From Combretum micranthum (Eukaryota > Streptophyta > Magnoliopsida > Myrtales > Combretaceae), in NCBI GenBank assembly GCA_024138025.1, contig JAMXBD010001050.1:124001-188000 (forward strand): a stretch of DNA of 64,000 nt, in the 5' to 3' direction. Positions 34,901 through 48,353 of the stretch are shown here, piece after piece (positions within the stretch are counted from its first letter, which is position 1; the number at the start of each line of letters is the position of its first letter). The notes under the pieces are model-generated. The model was not told the DNA's origin. It did not search any database and saw only the letters and a list, made by a program, of their open reading frames with translations. The position numbers and the translations under genes were made by a program.

Positions 34901-37012
34901 ATAGAAATTCCTAATGTATGACAATAGTATATGTCTCCTAAAACCATGGTGTTGAGGAAGCAATAATATGTTCATGTTTTGTTCTTGTTCATGCAATATT
35001 TTATTATATTGTTATGTTATAGTATTCATGCTTCTAATCTAACTTCTATATGTTATTAAATATATTTGTATATGTATATATATATATTTCTTAGAGTATA
35101 TAAGCTCACTAACATAACCTTTATTTATGCTCATGCAATTTATTTATTTATTTCATGCAATTTCGTTATGACTAGTCTTTCTAGTCTTAAATTTATCCTT
35201 ATCAAGTCAAAACAATTTTTCTTCTTTGTTTTTGGACTTATCCATTATCTAAGTCTAGGGAGCCTTGAAGTAAATCTATGACTTCCATGATTTTCTTATT
35301 TGTTTATTTATTTTCTTAAAGGATTTGCCCATGTTTAAGTCTGGAAAGTCTTGATACAAGCTAAGACTTCTCAATACTTAACTTTTATTATGTGTTTATT
35401 TCATTCCTATATCTTCCATCTTTATTATTAATTATTTTTGTCATGTTACTTAATTATAAGCTCATGCTCTTGCATAATCATGTTGTTGTTGTGTCAATAA
35501 AAATAAGAGAAATTCTTTATTTGATAAAGAAAATAAGTTAAGCTTACTATAAAAAAAATGTAATTTTATCACATAGAAAAGGTTCTATTAAAATTTAGAA
35601 TTTTGTTTCAATAAAATGCTTTTTCAAAAATTTTAGACAAGTTCATCATAAATTTTAGTGTTGTTATTATGCAAGACTTTTTCCAAGTTTAACTAAGTAA
35701 TTATTTAATCTCTTGTCAAACTACCAAAAAAAAATTATCATTTTAAACCTCAAGGTTGATATTTTCTTGTTATATAAATTTTTCTTAAAATATTATTTAC
35801 AAGATTATCACCAATACTTTAACAAATACTAAGAACCAAAAAACTTTTCAAAATCAAGTTTAAAATCAACTCACCAGTTAAAAACCCACTTAGAAATAAA
35901 TCGGTATACTACTTAAGAAACTAAGTTTTAAGAAGTAAAAATCTATTTTCTTTTATGAAATTAAGGGAATACAAATAATAGTTATAATAGTTACTTGTAA
36001 CAAACTAAGGATTTTCAACAAAGGTCCATATATTGAAAAATTATGGGTTTAGAAAAGAGTTATTATGAGAACAAGAATTTAAAATAAGCTATTACTTTAA
36101 TTTTCCTCATAAGCTAAAACTTTAAATGTTTTTATATACAACGTAGAATGATTTTCCTCACAACCACATAAAGTGTCATGTTTCAGAAAATAATTAGCTA
36201 AAAGGAGTCTAATATAAGGATGAATTATTCAAAAGCTCAAAATAAATATAAAACCATGATTTTCCTATAATTGAGTTTCATATTTACAAAATCTAAAAAT
36301 TTAGAGTTTCAATTATGGATCAGTTTAAGAAAATTTCTATAAGGAAATATATTTAGAGTTTCATACCACCAACAAGTAAAACTGTATCTTGTAAAATAAA
36401 CTATTAAATAGAATGCCTTTCAAATATGAGACCTTTGGGATTTCAAAATATAGTGAATGATGATTTCCTTGTTGACTGAGTCATAAGTTTACAAACAAGG
36501 AAATTTAATCACAAGTTAAAGAGTGACTTTTCACTAAACTCTATCTTTCACAAATATTGTTTACAAATTTTATTTTCAAGACAACATCACTAGAATCATG
36601 CGTATAATATGAGCATATGTATACATTAACAAGGATTTTTCAAACTATATATACATATATATATATTATAATATGTTTGCTATGGAATTTTTGGATGAAA
36701 TAGAATTAAAAAAAATTACAAATTGAGGTTGGAATTTTCGTGTTAGATCTGTACCAACCCGTTTTCAAACCCAAATGGCTTCAAATGTTATAAATAACCT
36801 TAAAAAAATATATATATATATATATATATATCTTCAAGTAAGCAAAAAACGACAACTTATATGCGAAATTCCGAGTTAAAATGAGCAAGTTATAGCCATT
36901 TTGATAATGGGATTTTACATAATTTGAATTTTGACGAAAATAACTAAATAGAATTAAAAAGTTCAAGTAGAACTTCTATGAAATACTCATCTTGTGTATT
37001 TCTTTTGTCCAG

Positions 37013-37079
37013 GTAATGAAGAATATGGAATTTCCCTTCCTAAGGATTACTACGACTAAGAAGATTGCGATATGGACGA
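37013..37079 (+). other. Predicted LTR mini-exon (67 nt)
   Basis: Strong acceptor TTTCTTTTGTCCAG (AG at 37011-37012); donor GTGAGTTTT from 37080. GATATGGACGA closes the exon. Confidence 0.45.
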
Positions 37080-38186
37080 GTGAGTTTTCCCTCTAAATTT
37101 CGTTTTCTTGCTTGTGCTTATAGTTAGTTGCACTAGATCTATAGGTACAAGATAAAATGGACATGTATGGGGTATGAGTTTATATGTATATGCCTTTATG
37201 TTGTGACAATGGATGCTAAGCATATCGGAATCCGCAAATGATTGTTTAAGTATATCATTAATATTACATGTTACTTATGTGTATATGATGATTGTTTGAT
37301 CACCTTTAAGTTTATCATAACTACACTTGGCCTTGATATAAATTAAATGGACATGCATGGCATCTGTTAAGTCATATCATAAGGACTGCTACTCCTATGC
37401 GAGGAATTGGAAGGGCCAGAGGTTCGGCTCATTCTTAGGGAACTAAAGCGTACTAGGGATGCATCTTAAGGATGAGCCATGCCGATCGATCGTTGAGAGC
37501 AGAGTGCTCGAGAACTAGCGGTGAAGATGGCAAGGATCTTTGTACCTAAATTGCCCAACCTTCAATACGGAGGGATAAATATGTTCTATATATGATTTTC
37601 GGATAACCATAGATATTGGTGTAATCATGTGCTTTTTGCATAGCATGTATAGCATATGCGTGAAAATTAATAAACTTATTTGAAATCATGGTGCGAATAA
37701 AAGGGAATAACTTACTAAGCTTGTTGTAAGCTTACATCCCCATAGGCTTTCATTGAAACATGCATGTTTGTGGTTACGATCAAGGATCAGAATACTAAGG
37801 AAATAGTTAGCGAATCTTTAAGCTCTTGTGGAAGAAGTGAAACCATAGGATGGATTTACTTTTATGTAATTTCTTTATGAGTTATATATGATATGTTAAT
37901 GTTTGGAGATTTCTAGGAAATGTATTTGTATAGTTCTGAAGACATTAACGGGGGTATACCCTTAAAAATTGCAATCGACCTTGCTTATGTTTTCTGTTAA
38001 GTATTCTTCTTACCTTGTTATTCAATTGTTATCACAGTAATTACATTACTTTGATGCATTCCTTTTGATGTGTTGTACTCCTTGTGCATGATATGAAAGT
38101 CTTTGCATGACTAAGAAATTCATCCCTAGGCTTTAATATTGTGTATGATGAACTACTACATTTAGGATACCCCTTGGGGCATGACA

Positions 38187-38998
38187 CTAGGTCTTGCTTT
38201 GCACATGTTCACTCCATCTAGTGTTGGCCTACAGAAGTCTAGCATAGTCTTAGGTGGATTGTTTTCTCGATTTAATACCTCATTTTCTTCTTAAATCTTC
38301 TTTCCTCCTCTATTCATTGGATCAACTCTATGAGCCATTTCTTTAACAAAAATTCGACTCTCTTCCCTAGGTAAATGTCTGGAAATTCTTCCAACATGTT
38401 ATGGTTTTAGAGTAAAGGGAAACAAAGTTTGTAAGTGACTCCTATTCATAACAAAAAATTAGTCTACAACAGGTAGACCTAAATCACAACAAAACATGGG
38501 TTATGAACAACAAAACATTTTACAACAACATATTTACTAAAACTATATACAGATAAAATTATTGACAACTACTTTACAAGATCTATTAAACTTCACAACT
38601 ATTTAGAAAAATATTTACTAACAATTACAAGGCTTTCTATAAGAACAAGATAAAAGCTATTTACATGGTAAACTATATACAAATATTCACATATTTACAA
38701 ATTAACAAACTATAAGGTTAGTGCTATTAATGAAAGAAATATGTAAGGAAAACAAACATATCACAACTAGAACAAAATATTTACAAAGAGGGTAAAACTA
38801 TATACAAATTAGATATATACAATTATTTACAAAGCAGAATAAAAACAAAAATAAGAACGATGTACACTATTTAAAGAGTTAGCAACTATACTAATAGATC
38901 TCAAATTTTCAAGTATTGCTTCATTGGGCTTCAAATACATGAATTCAATGTTGATTCTTAGCAATAGTGCCATTTAACTTGGAATCAGGTTTTATGTG
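38187..38998 (-). pseudogene. Athila/Tat-type element: gag N-terminus, 5' leader and primer-binding-like site
   Basis: This is the continuation of the gag fragment beyond the LTR 33559-38186. Roughly 38187-38420 is the decayed gag N-terminus (weak similarity, many stops). 38420-38950 is AT-rich leader with repeated TATTTACAA and ACTATATACAAAT words. At 38973-38957 the minus strand reads ATGGCACTATTGCTAAG, which fits the conserved TGGCGCCGTTGCCGGGG post-LTR motif of Athila/Tat elements after C-to-T and G-to-A decay. Its own 5' LTR should follow to the right but is not seen; the plus LTR 38999 starts 25 bp beyond. Confidence 0.6.
38957..38973 (-). other. Decayed primer-binding/leader motif
   Basis: Minus-strand ATGGCACTATTGCTAAG aligns with TGGCGCCGTTGCCGGGG. 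All changes are transitions, mostly in CpG or CpNpG context, as expected from methylation-driven decay. Confidence 0.5.
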
Positions 38999-39615
38999 TG
39001 TAAGCTCTTAGATTTTTTGATAAATGTAAGTAAACCTTAAGAACCGGAAGTCAAATCGGAACTCTAAAGTCAATCCAGTTCTATGTTTAGTCTAGTGAAT
39101 CTAAATCAGGCAATTCTGCACGCAAAACCTAAAAGCAATAAAAATGAGATAACTTCGAAATGTAATTCGAAATTATATAAAAAACTTAAAAAGATCAAAT
39201 TCGCCAAAATTTAATTCGTTTCGGACCCGAATGAGATCAGTCTCTAAAACTAGGATCCCGAAGAGTAAAATAGTGAAGATATTTCGCTAATACCATTAAT
39301 GTCGTAAAAATATAAGGATTTCAAAAATATCAATCTTAGAATTTTTTGGTATCTAAAAATATCGGATATAACTCATTTACGCATATTTTCTTTACTATCG
39401 ATATTTTAATTGTCTAGTATACTATTTATATTACTATTTCTATTATTCATTACTATGTCACTATCTCTACTTTTTCTTATACTCTACCATACCTATTCTT
39501 TATAATTTATCTTTCCTATACAACTTTATTCACATCACACTTTACACATTGTTCCTTTTCATTACAAAACAACAAAAATAAATACATTTCCCCCCTTCTT
39601 TAAGCAAACTGGTGC

Positions 39616-39634
39616 CTCTCTCTCTCTCTCTCTC
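39616..39634 (+). repeat. (CT)9 microsatellite in LTR leader
   Basis: Perfect CT dinucleotides upstream of the TATA box at 39701. Confidence 0.9.
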
Positions 39635-39700
39635 CCCCTCGATCCATTTATTTTTCTTTTTTATTTTATTTTATTACATCTAATTTCTACTCTAAAACTC

Positions 39701-39886
39701 TATAAATAACCCTTCCCTCCTTCATTCTCTAACACATCTCATTTTTCCTACCAAAACTCTACTAAATTCACTTCACAAATTTTCTCTCCAAGTTTCTCTT
39801 CCAAACTTTCTCTTCTCTCCACAAAACCACTACTCACATATTACTACAACAACCTCTTTTCTTCTTCAACAAATATATAACCTTAG
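39701..39886 (+). promoter_or_regulatory. LTR core promoter and leader (LTR 38999-41887)
   Basis: TATAAATA at 39701-39708. The leader ends CCTTAG|GTAAAATT (GT at 39887-39888). Confidence 0.6.
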
Positions 39887-41537
39887 GTAAAATTTCTCAT
39901 ATTTACTCTTCATGTTTATGTAACTTAACATGAGCTTAGTGTGTGTTTCCTAAGACCATAGTGTTAAGGAAGCAATAATATGTTTATGTTTTGTGCTTGT
40001 TCATGCACAAAAATTTCTTTAGTTTATTATATTTCATTGTTGTTATATTGTTATTATTATTGTTCTAATTTAACTTCTTTATTTTATTATATATATTTAT
40101 GGATATATATTTCTTAGAGCCTAAGTGCTCATTAACCTAACATCTTATTTTTATTGCTCTTATTATAATGCATTTTCTTTTATTTTTGGGACTAGTCTAT
40201 TCTTAGTCCCGGAAGCTTTAATGAAGTTAATGCTCCCAATACTTGACCTTATTATTATGATTATTTGCCTTTTTTTTTTAATCTCTATCTATCTTATTAT
40301 ATGATATTCTCATCTTTCTCATAACTATATATTCTCTTTTATGCATGAACATATTGATTTTGTCTCAACAAAAAGGAAAAGAAGTTTTTCTTTGATAAAA
40401 TGAGACTAAACTCTTTCTAAAATAAATTTTTGTCACTTAAGAAATGATTTTTCCACAAAAACTTAAATTTTTATCTTAACAAGTCTTTTCTGAAATTTAG
40501 ATAAGTCCATCACAAGTTTTTAGTAATAATAGTATATTGAATTTCATCAAAAAATACATAAAGTAGATTTATCACACATACTCTTTTCAAACCAATAAAA
40601 TAAGAAGTTTTCTTTAAAACTTAATGTTGCTAATTCTTTGGTTAACAAAGGTTTTTCTTAAACTTATTTGTGAAGTTTTCACCAATACTCTAGAATACTA
40701 AGAACTAGACATGTTTTACAAGATCATCTAAAAATTAACTTTCTAGAAACAAATTTTGCTTAAGAAATAAAAGTTAGTAAATAAGTTAAAAGATCATTAA
40801 TAATTATCTTAAGGTAAACCTAACGTTGGAAAAATTAAGAATATATAAACATAACTACTTTAAGGAATTTTACTCACTACCAAGAAATACTTAGAGAAAC
40901 TTTACTTTTCAACCACTAGAAATAAAATTGGTAGAAATCTTAAAAGACTAAGTTTATTTTTGAAAAATTAACTTATTCTCAAAAAGATAAGAAAAGAAGT
41001 TAAAAGTGGGAAACACTCACTTATAATAATTCAAGAAATTTTTCTAACAAACTAAAGTGAATTTTTGAAGTCTTAGCTTTTTCTAACTTTTAAGACACAT
41101 TGTTTTATAAAAATCATTGTTGAGACAATACCACTAAATTCATGCATACAATGAGTCTATATATATATATATATATATGTATATTCAAAGGATTTTCAAC
41201 TATATAAATATCTATATTTTTGTGCAATAATTTTTGGATGGAGAAAAGTTTGAAAAATTATGTTTTGAGAGCTGGGATTTTCGTAGTATTTCTATACCTA
41301 GCTGTTTTGGGACACAAACGAATTTTTATGACAAAAATGACCTTAGAAATGGATAGATATTTTCGAGTAGGTAGAAAACGATATATAATATGCGAATTCC
41401 AAGTTAGAATGAGCAAGTTATAGCAATTTTAAATTGAAATTTCCACTAATACGAATTTTACCGCAACTAGAAGATAAAATTAAAAATTTGATTAGAAATT
41501 CTATATAATACTCATTCTAGGTATTTCCTTTATTTCG

Positions 41538-41604
41538 GTGGCGAGGAGCAAAATCTTCTCTTTCTTAAGGATTACTTCGACTGATAGAAGATTGCCATGG
41601 CCGA
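41538..41604 (+). other. LTR mini-exon with lost acceptor (67 nt)
   Basis: TTTATTTCG replaces the acceptor (AG to CG at 41536-41537). The donor-side GTGAGA follows 41604, and GCCATGGCCGA closes the unit. The 67-nt spacing is kept. Confidence 0.35.
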
Positions 41605-42502
41605 GTGAGATTTCTTTACATTTTATGTATTCACATATGTGCTTGTAGAATAGAGTACTAGATATTAGGAAAAGATAAACATTTGATATGCATGCGGGCT
41701 ATCATGAGAGCTATATATGTGATTCATTTTGTTAAATCAATGAACGATAAGTATATCGGAATTTAATTGATTGATTAATATAAATTGTCTCTACGTACAT
41801 TGCTGTGCGTGTAATTATTAATTGATCACTATAAATGAATTAATATTGGATCGAAAATCCCTTAAAACTAAATTGCTCATGCATATCTGTAAATCCCCAA
41901 AATTTTGGATCCGAATTAAAGATTAAACCCTAAATAGAAGTCAACTGAATTTTCAGAGTCAACAAAACCCTAGTTTACCGTAACCGCTTAAGTCCGGCAT
42001 CACCGTTCTTGAACCCGAAACTCGTCTTGAACCCGATCGGACACAGTTCTTGAAAAACGTGTCCAGGAGCTCGGAATAGGAAAAATATTCCGAATATACC
42101 ATTAGACTCGTAAAAATATAAGATTTCCAAAAATATCAATTTCATAATTTTTCAGTAGCTAAAAATATTAGATATCGCATTTATATGCGTATTTTCTTAC
42201 TACCGGTATTTAATTGTCATGTCTACTTTATATTACACTATTTTCTACTATTCTACTCTATTCATCTGTCTCTACTTTTTCTTACAACCTACTCTTACAA
42301 CTCATACACCTATTTCTTACACATTTTCATTTCCAATACAATTTCACATCTTTCATTTCTTACTTTTAATTAATCAAAAGACAAAAAAATTAATTTTTCT
42401 CTCTCTTTTTCCTCCAAAATGCACCGCCTCCCTCTCTTTCTCTTCCAAATTGTTTTAATTTTTATTTAATTAATTAATACAAATTATCTCCCACATTTTC
42501 CT

Positions 42503-42617
42503 ATAAATACCCCATTTTTACTTCTGCTTCTTTCACACTTCTTCTACACTAAAGTTACTATACTCAAATCTCTCTCAAAATTTCTCCAAGAAGTTCTCTC
42601 TAGTTTCTTTCTTTTAG
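42503..42617 (+). promoter_or_regulatory. LTR core promoter and leader (LTR 41888-45027)
   Basis: TATAAATA at 42503-42510. The leader is shortened to about 110 nt and ends CTTTTAG|GTAATC (GT at 42618-42619). Confidence 0.6.
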
Positions 42618-42814
42618 GTAATCCTTCTTCAAGATCTTCAAATGTTCATCTACTTAGTATGAACTTAGTGTGTGTTTTCTAAAACCATGAAGGTTAAGAA
42701 AGCAATAATAGGTTCATACTTTGTTTTTGTTCATAATCTAAATTCCTTTATATTGCTAACTATCTAATATATCTATATAACTATATATATTATTTAGAGC
42801 ATATAAGCTCATTG

Positions 42815-42872
42815 TCTTGCAATTTATTTACTTTCCTTGCAATTTATTTACTTCCTTGCAATTTATTTAATT
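42815..42872 (+). repeat. Three CTTGCAATTTATTTA direct repeats
   Basis: CTTGCAATTTATTTACTT-type units are repeated three times at about 20-bp spacing, at the same LTR position as the AATAAATTGCA repeats of the minus copies. Confidence 0.7.
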
Positions 42873-43988
42873 TCAAGTTGTTTTTAAGAGTAGTCTTTCT
42901 AGTCTTAGACTTATCTTCATCAAGTCAAAACATTTTCTTTTTCTTTTGGGACTAGTCATTTCTTAGTCTCGGGATACCTTAAACAAGCTAAGGTTCCAAT
43001 ACTTGATTTATTTTCTTATTAGCTTATTCTTTTAAATTATTATGTTTCTTTATGTTTTCATAGCTTTATGATTCATATTCATGCATGAACATAATGGTTT
43101 TGTCTCAACAAAATAAATGAAGAAATGTTTTCTTAAAATAAAGATTTTTTTTCTAGAAATAAAAGTAGGAAGCTAATGTTTTTCTAAAAATTAAGAAGTT
43201 ATCTTAAACAAAACTTAGAGAAGTTCATAAGGAATTTTATAAGCATATAACAAAGAAAAGACTTTTTGAAGTAAACAAAGATTTTACAACAATTTCACTT
43301 TTTCTTTAAATGATAGAAATTCTTTTCATTAAAATAAAATGATCTCAAGAAATCAAGAAAATTATTTTTCTAAATATAGAAGTGTTAATACTTTCAAAAA
43401 GTGTTGGAAGCTAAGTTTAGAAAATAAAAATCATTCCTTAAGAATTTAAGGAGATTATGGAAATAAGATTTAGGAAAAGAAAAGAAATACTCATTATAAA
43501 CAACTTAAGATATTTTCAAAGCAAATGAATATTTCAAAAGTTCTCAAGTTTCAAAATCTTTAAAGACTTCACTTTTTCATAATTTGAGACAACTTCATTA
43601 ACTTCATACATTTGTCATGAGTCAATAAATATATGAATATGCTTTTCAAAGGTTTTACAAGCTATTATATTACCTATTTCTTCAAGTGAGCTTTTGATAA
43701 AAGGAAGGAAAACAAGTTTACAAAAATTCGTGGCAAATCTGATCGCTGCCTTTTTGGGACCCAAACGACTTAGTTTTATGAAAATAAGTTTAGAAATAAA
43801 TAGATCTTTTCGAATAGGTAGAAAACGGTATATTATATGCGAAATTTCGAGTTAAAATGAGCAAGTTATGGCCATTTTAAATTGATATTTCCTCTTATAG
43901 GATTTTACCGTGATTTTAAGAAAAGTTTAAGATTTTCAAAAATAGAGACTTCATGAAAGACTTATTTTGGGTATTCCATCTTGATTAG

Positions 43989-44051
43989 GTGGAGAAGGAC
44001 CTAAGATCGTGTTTTCGGAGGATTACTTCGATTAGGATCTACCGACATGGA
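43989..44051 (+). other. Predicted LTR mini-exon (63 nt)
   Basis: Acceptor TCTTGATTAG (AG at 43987-43988); donor GTGGGT from 44052. CGACATGGA closes the exon. Confidence 0.38.
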
Positions 44052-45027
44052 GTGGGTTATTCTTTTTACTAAGTTACATTTCCTTGTTTTGCGCTTGTAA
44101 TTAGAAGCACTAGGAACTAAGAAGAAGATAAAATGAACAATTGTTATGTGACTTGAAGTTATGATTTTTTGAATATAAATTAAGAATATCGAAAGAAGGT
44201 TTGATAAATAAATTGTGATTCTTGTATTGATATGATGAAAATTGTGTTGATCGCCTTTAACTTGAACTAAACAATATTTGGTTAATTATATGTTGAAATT
44301 GATTCATGCATATCATAATTGTGAGTCACATTCTTTTCACTACTATTCTTCATGTAGGGAAACGAGGAATTGGTGGTGGTGGCTAGTAGGAGCCAGAAAG
44401 TTTACAAGGCGAGCAGGAGCCGGTAAATCTGCAATATTAATGGTCGTATGAGCCTGTAACCTCCCAACCCTTGTCATGGAGGGCGTAAAATCCATGCTAC
44501 ACTTGATTTTCGGTTAATCACGTGTACTTTGTTTGTTCATATGATTGGTGCATTCTCATATGCTTGATTAAATACTTGTTTGAATTATGGAAATGTCTTG
44601 TAGATGGAATTATCTCATTAAGCTAGTTTTGCTTATACCCTTATAGCTTTTTGTTACAATACGATTACCTTTGGTTGGCCCCAAGGAGCCCCGTATTCCA
44701 GGTACGAGTATAAGCTACTAGGAGTTTTTAGGAGAAGCTTTATGTATTTAAGTTTTGAATATAAGCTTCTAGGAAAATCTCTATAGTAGGCTTATGTTAT
44801 AGTGATTATTATTTTGATATATTATGAAAATCTTATGTTTGTTTATATAAGTTCTTGCTTGCTTTTATTATCTGCTTAAATGTAATACCCCTGTGAGTCT
44901 CCTACTATCTTGAGAGCATGCCTTGCATGTGATATCGAATCTCCTGCGTGACTAAGGTTGTCATTTATCAGCTTTAATATTATATGCAGTGGACTGCCAC
45001 GTTTAGGGTACCCTCCGGGGCGTGACA

Positions 45028-46003
45028 CTTATTATATTACTTATTATGTCTTTCTTATGTTTTCATAATTTCATGATTTCATATTCATGATCATGCATGA
45101 ACATATTGATTTTTGTCTCAACGAGATAAAGAAGGAAATGTTTTCTTAAATAGGATTTCTTTTCCAAAATAAATATTGTCATGAAAGAAATGATTTTTTC
45201 ATAAAAACTTAGGAATCTATCTTAACTAATCTTTTTTAAAAATCTAGAGGAGTTCATCACAAATCTTAGTAACCAAAAAACATATAAATTTTTAGACAAT
45301 ACATACATACATACACTTTACAAAGTCATAAAATGAAAAAGTATTCTTTAAAATTAAAATTTCAAATTCTTATTTAACAAAAGTTTTACTAAACTTCATT
45401 CTTTTTTTTTTCATCAATACTTTGGAAAAAGGAATAAAGTAGTTTGACAAAATACCAAGAAAAATGATCCTAAGGAATAAAATTAATGAACAACTTAGGA
45501 AATCATTTTCTTCTTTTAAGTGAAATAAACTTTAGGAAAGGTTAAGAAAGTATAAAGTTTGATAGCTTTTAACTACTTTCAAAAAGTATTTACTACCCTA
45601 GAAATTAAGCTATAAGAAACTTAGAAAAGAAAAAATCCTTCTTTTGATTTAAAAGACTAAGGAAATGGAATTGAGAAAGAGAAAATACTCATTTAAAATA
45701 ACTTAAGAAATTAAGTAGAAATTTTCAAAAGTTTTGCTTTTCTAGATTTTTTAGAAGACTTTGCTTTTACAAAATTAAGTTTTGCAAAATTTATGGTGAA
45801 TCTGATCACCACTGTTTCGGTGCTCAAACAACTTAGTTGGAATTATCTTCTACATGAATTTTAATGATCTTTTCGAGTAGGTAGAGAACGGTATATTATA
45901 TGCGTAATTCCGAGTTAAAATGACCAATTATGGCTGTTTTAAATTGGAATAATCTTCTACACAAATTTTAACGATCTTACGACATAGTTATAATAAGTAC
46001 CAT
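45028..46003 (+). mobile_element. Plus LTR, middle segment (part 1 of right-hand LTR)
   Basis: It begins abruptly in the middle of the family sequence (equivalent to about 40240 in the 38999 copy), so its left third is missing. It is interrupted at ACCAT (45999-46003) by the LTR 46004-49356 and resumes at 49362. Confidence 0.8.
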
Positions 46004-46694
46004 TGTAAAACCTGGTAATCTCAGTAGTTAGGAAACCCCAGGAGTTGGAAGCGAAACCCTAATCCGGTCTAGTTTGAGCCTAGTAAGAGAAGTCTAGGAA
46101 CCCTAAATCCGCCTTTCCTTCGGTTTCATAATAAATGAAATTTTATAAAATAAATGAAATTGAATTATTGTTCCAAAGCATATTTTAAACCTTTGAAAGT
46201 TTCAAATTCGGGAATTTTTCAATCCCGGGCCTTCCCGAGCTCAATTACAGAAAAGCGTGCCCCGGGACCGCGAACTCAGAAAAATATTCCGGAATATTCA
46301 TTAGAACCGTAATTTTATAAGGATTCCAAAAATATCAATTTTATAATTTTTCAGGCTATAAAAATTACAGTTATAGCCTTTTCCCGTGTTTTCGTTACAA
46401 CCGGTAAAGTATATGTCTTGTCTACTATTCACAAGTACAACCTACACTACACACTACCCATACCCTATTCTTACATCCTTACAACTACTCATTTCAATTT
46501 TTTTTCCCAAGGATTTTTGTCTCTTAAATAATTATTACATTTATTACATTTTAATTACATAAAATACAAATTTGTTAAAAATTCAAATCCCCTCTCTCTC
46601 CCATATCTCTTGGCCGGCGCCCCCTCCCCCATTTCCCCCTCATTTTTGCCTTTTCTTCACTTATTTTATTTAACTAAAACCCTAATCCATCTAA

Positions 46695-46858
46695 TATATA
46701 AACTCATATTCATTCTCTCTCCTCATTTTTCACTTGTTTCAATTTTTACCAAAGTAAAAACCTCTCCTCTCTCCCTCTTGTGTGCCGTGACACCCCTCCC
46801 CTTCCACACTCACACACACAACTCAAATCCTCTTCTTTTCTACTCCAAAACTCCGTTG
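46695..46858 (+). promoter_or_regulatory. LTR core promoter and leader (LTR 46004-49356)
   Basis: TATATAAA at 46695-46702, a CT-rich leader, then CCGTTG|GTATGT (GT at 46859-46860), a good plant donor motif. Confidence 0.5.
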
Positions 46859-48294
46859 GTATGTTGATTTTAAGCTTTGTTTTTCCTAAATCTTGTAATG
46901 GCAAAGCTATTTCTTGTGTGTTTTCCCATTTGATCCCAATGAGCATATGCTAGGGACATGAAAACACTTGAACAAGAATATCAAGCCATCACAAAACATG
47001 GATCTAGTGGTTAAATGAGTTTTTGCTAAGATATCCTCTTGTTCATGCATGTAAAGTAGAGATCTTGCATATATATTGATGTTCATGCCATGAAGTTTAT
47101 GATTCATGCATTATATTTAGTAGATCTAATGTTTAGACATCCACATCTTCATCTACATGTATGTTCATATAGTTATTTTGATTTTCATGCATTGATGATC
47201 ATAAAAATGTAGCCTTGCTCATCTATAGATGTGTTAGATAGTAGATCTTCATGTATAGGAGGCAAGAAAAATTCGGATGAATTTAGAACCCTACTTTAAA
47301 AACCACCAAAACCATTTTTAAACTCATATTTCACATGAAAAATGAAGGATATGTGCAATAGGTATCTTGAAGGAATGATTTTCATAAGTTTAGATGAGTT
47401 TAGGCATGAGGAAAATGTAAAACAAGTAGTAAAGTTAGAATGAAAAATATTGATATATGGATGTATAGTCAAATTCGTATTTTTGGGTGATGCCCACATA
47501 AACACTTAGTATCCAAGCTTAGATGGCATGTTTTATGAGTTAAATAAAGTCTTTAGATAATAGATATATTGGAGCTTCAATTTTTGATGTATTAAACAAG
47601 TTTTCTCTTAAGGAAAATGCAAGAAAATGGAAATTACAAAATTCGGATTTTTATAAGTAGCTTATTCAAAAACATATTTGCTCAATGAAAAATGTGGATT
47701 TTTACGCATAAATGAAGGTCATGACTAATATGGATGTTGGAAACTCATTTTTATTTAGATGATAAGTAAATTCTAAGGATAAAATCATAAAAACATTAGG
47801 AGATGTAAAGTTGGGAAGAATAGCTTTTCATAGGTGATTATCATAGAATTCTTACTAAATAGAAGTTCATAAGAGCTCATCATCAAAGATCATCAAAACC
47901 ATGCATATATTGAGCTCATTTCATGAAATTCATATTAGGAATTCATTCATATATCATCTATACATGAATCATCAACTAGGAACATTTTTATCAAATGCGA
48001 AACAATTTTTCGGAATTGGAGGAGTTGCGGAACAGATCTGATCCTACTGTTCCGTGACCTTAATGTTTTCAAAACTTGAAAATAATACTAGAAATAGATA
48101 GATCTTTTGAAGTAGATAGAGATCGATATAAAGTTTGAGAAATTCCGAGTTAAAATGACCAAGTTATGGCCGTTTTAAGTCGGAGCTTCCGCAAATAGCG
48201 AGAATTCTGATTTCATTTAGTCTAGATGCATAGCTCACATTAGTTCAGTGATGAGATTCTTATTAGGTTATTCTTACTTGGTAGGTGATCCCGA

Positions 48295-48353
48295 GCAAGA
48301 CGACACTTTACCTCCCGATTATTATTACTAAAAGACTAGCGTACCATGGCCGA
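48295..48353 (+). other. Predicted LTR mini-exon (59 nt)
   Basis: Acceptor TTCTTACTTGGTAG (AG at 48293-48294); donor GTGAGT from 48354. ACCATGGCCGA closes the exon. Confidence 0.42.

Larger units (their letters stand above)
33559..38186 (+). mobile_element. Solo LTR inserted in gag, 4628 bp
   Basis: It starts TGTAAACCCCATAATTTTCC, ends CCTTGGGGCATGACA, and has a 4/5 matching duplication (CTAGT/CTAGG). The gag reading resumes on the far side. TATAAATA is at 34698-34705. The donor has decayed to AG|AT (34899-34902). The stem-loop lies near 36878-36907, followed by the mini-exon 37013-37079; the second acceptor is lost (GAAACATG near 37760). An (AT)n tract lies at 36808-36831. The lost splice-like motifs and imperfect duplication suggest it is older than the copy 17077-20603. 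Confidence 0.9.
38999..41887 (+). mobile_element. Plus LTR, left part only (2.9 kb)
   Basis: It starts TGTAAGCTCTTAGATTTTTT, most like the copy at 50817. Left flank is ATGTG (38994-38998). TATAAATA is at 39701-39708, the donor AG|GTAAAA at 39885-39890, and the mini-exon position 41538-41604 has its acceptor decayed to CG. It breaks off at GCTCATGCATATC, where the next LTR begins. The missing ~1.3 kb right end, seen intact from 53675 in a sister copy, is not found after the next LTR. Confidence 0.85.
41888..45027 (+). mobile_element. LTR with non-matching flanks, 3140 bp (probable inter-element recombinant)
   Basis: It starts TGTAAATCCCCAAAATTTTGG and ends CTCCGGGGCGTGACA. The left flank is ATATC, interior to the 38999 LTR. 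The right flank is CTTAT, interior to the middle of a different LTR copy. No duplication matches, although both ends are intact. TATAAATA is at 42503-42510, the donor AG|GTAATC at 42616-42621, the mini-exon 43989-44051, and the second acceptor is lost (near 44660). The simplest reading is homologous recombination between two related insertions, deleting everything between. Confidence 0.8.

Noticed and set aside
41888..45032. Ordinary solo LTR with duplications
   Set aside because: The flanks ATATC and CTTAT do not match at any offset, although both LTR ends are intact, so a simple insertion does not fit.
46610..46867. 85-residue plus frame beginning MAGAPSPISPSF
   Set aside because: It spans the LTR promoter and leader (TATATAAA at 46695) and is CT-rich low-complexity sequence.
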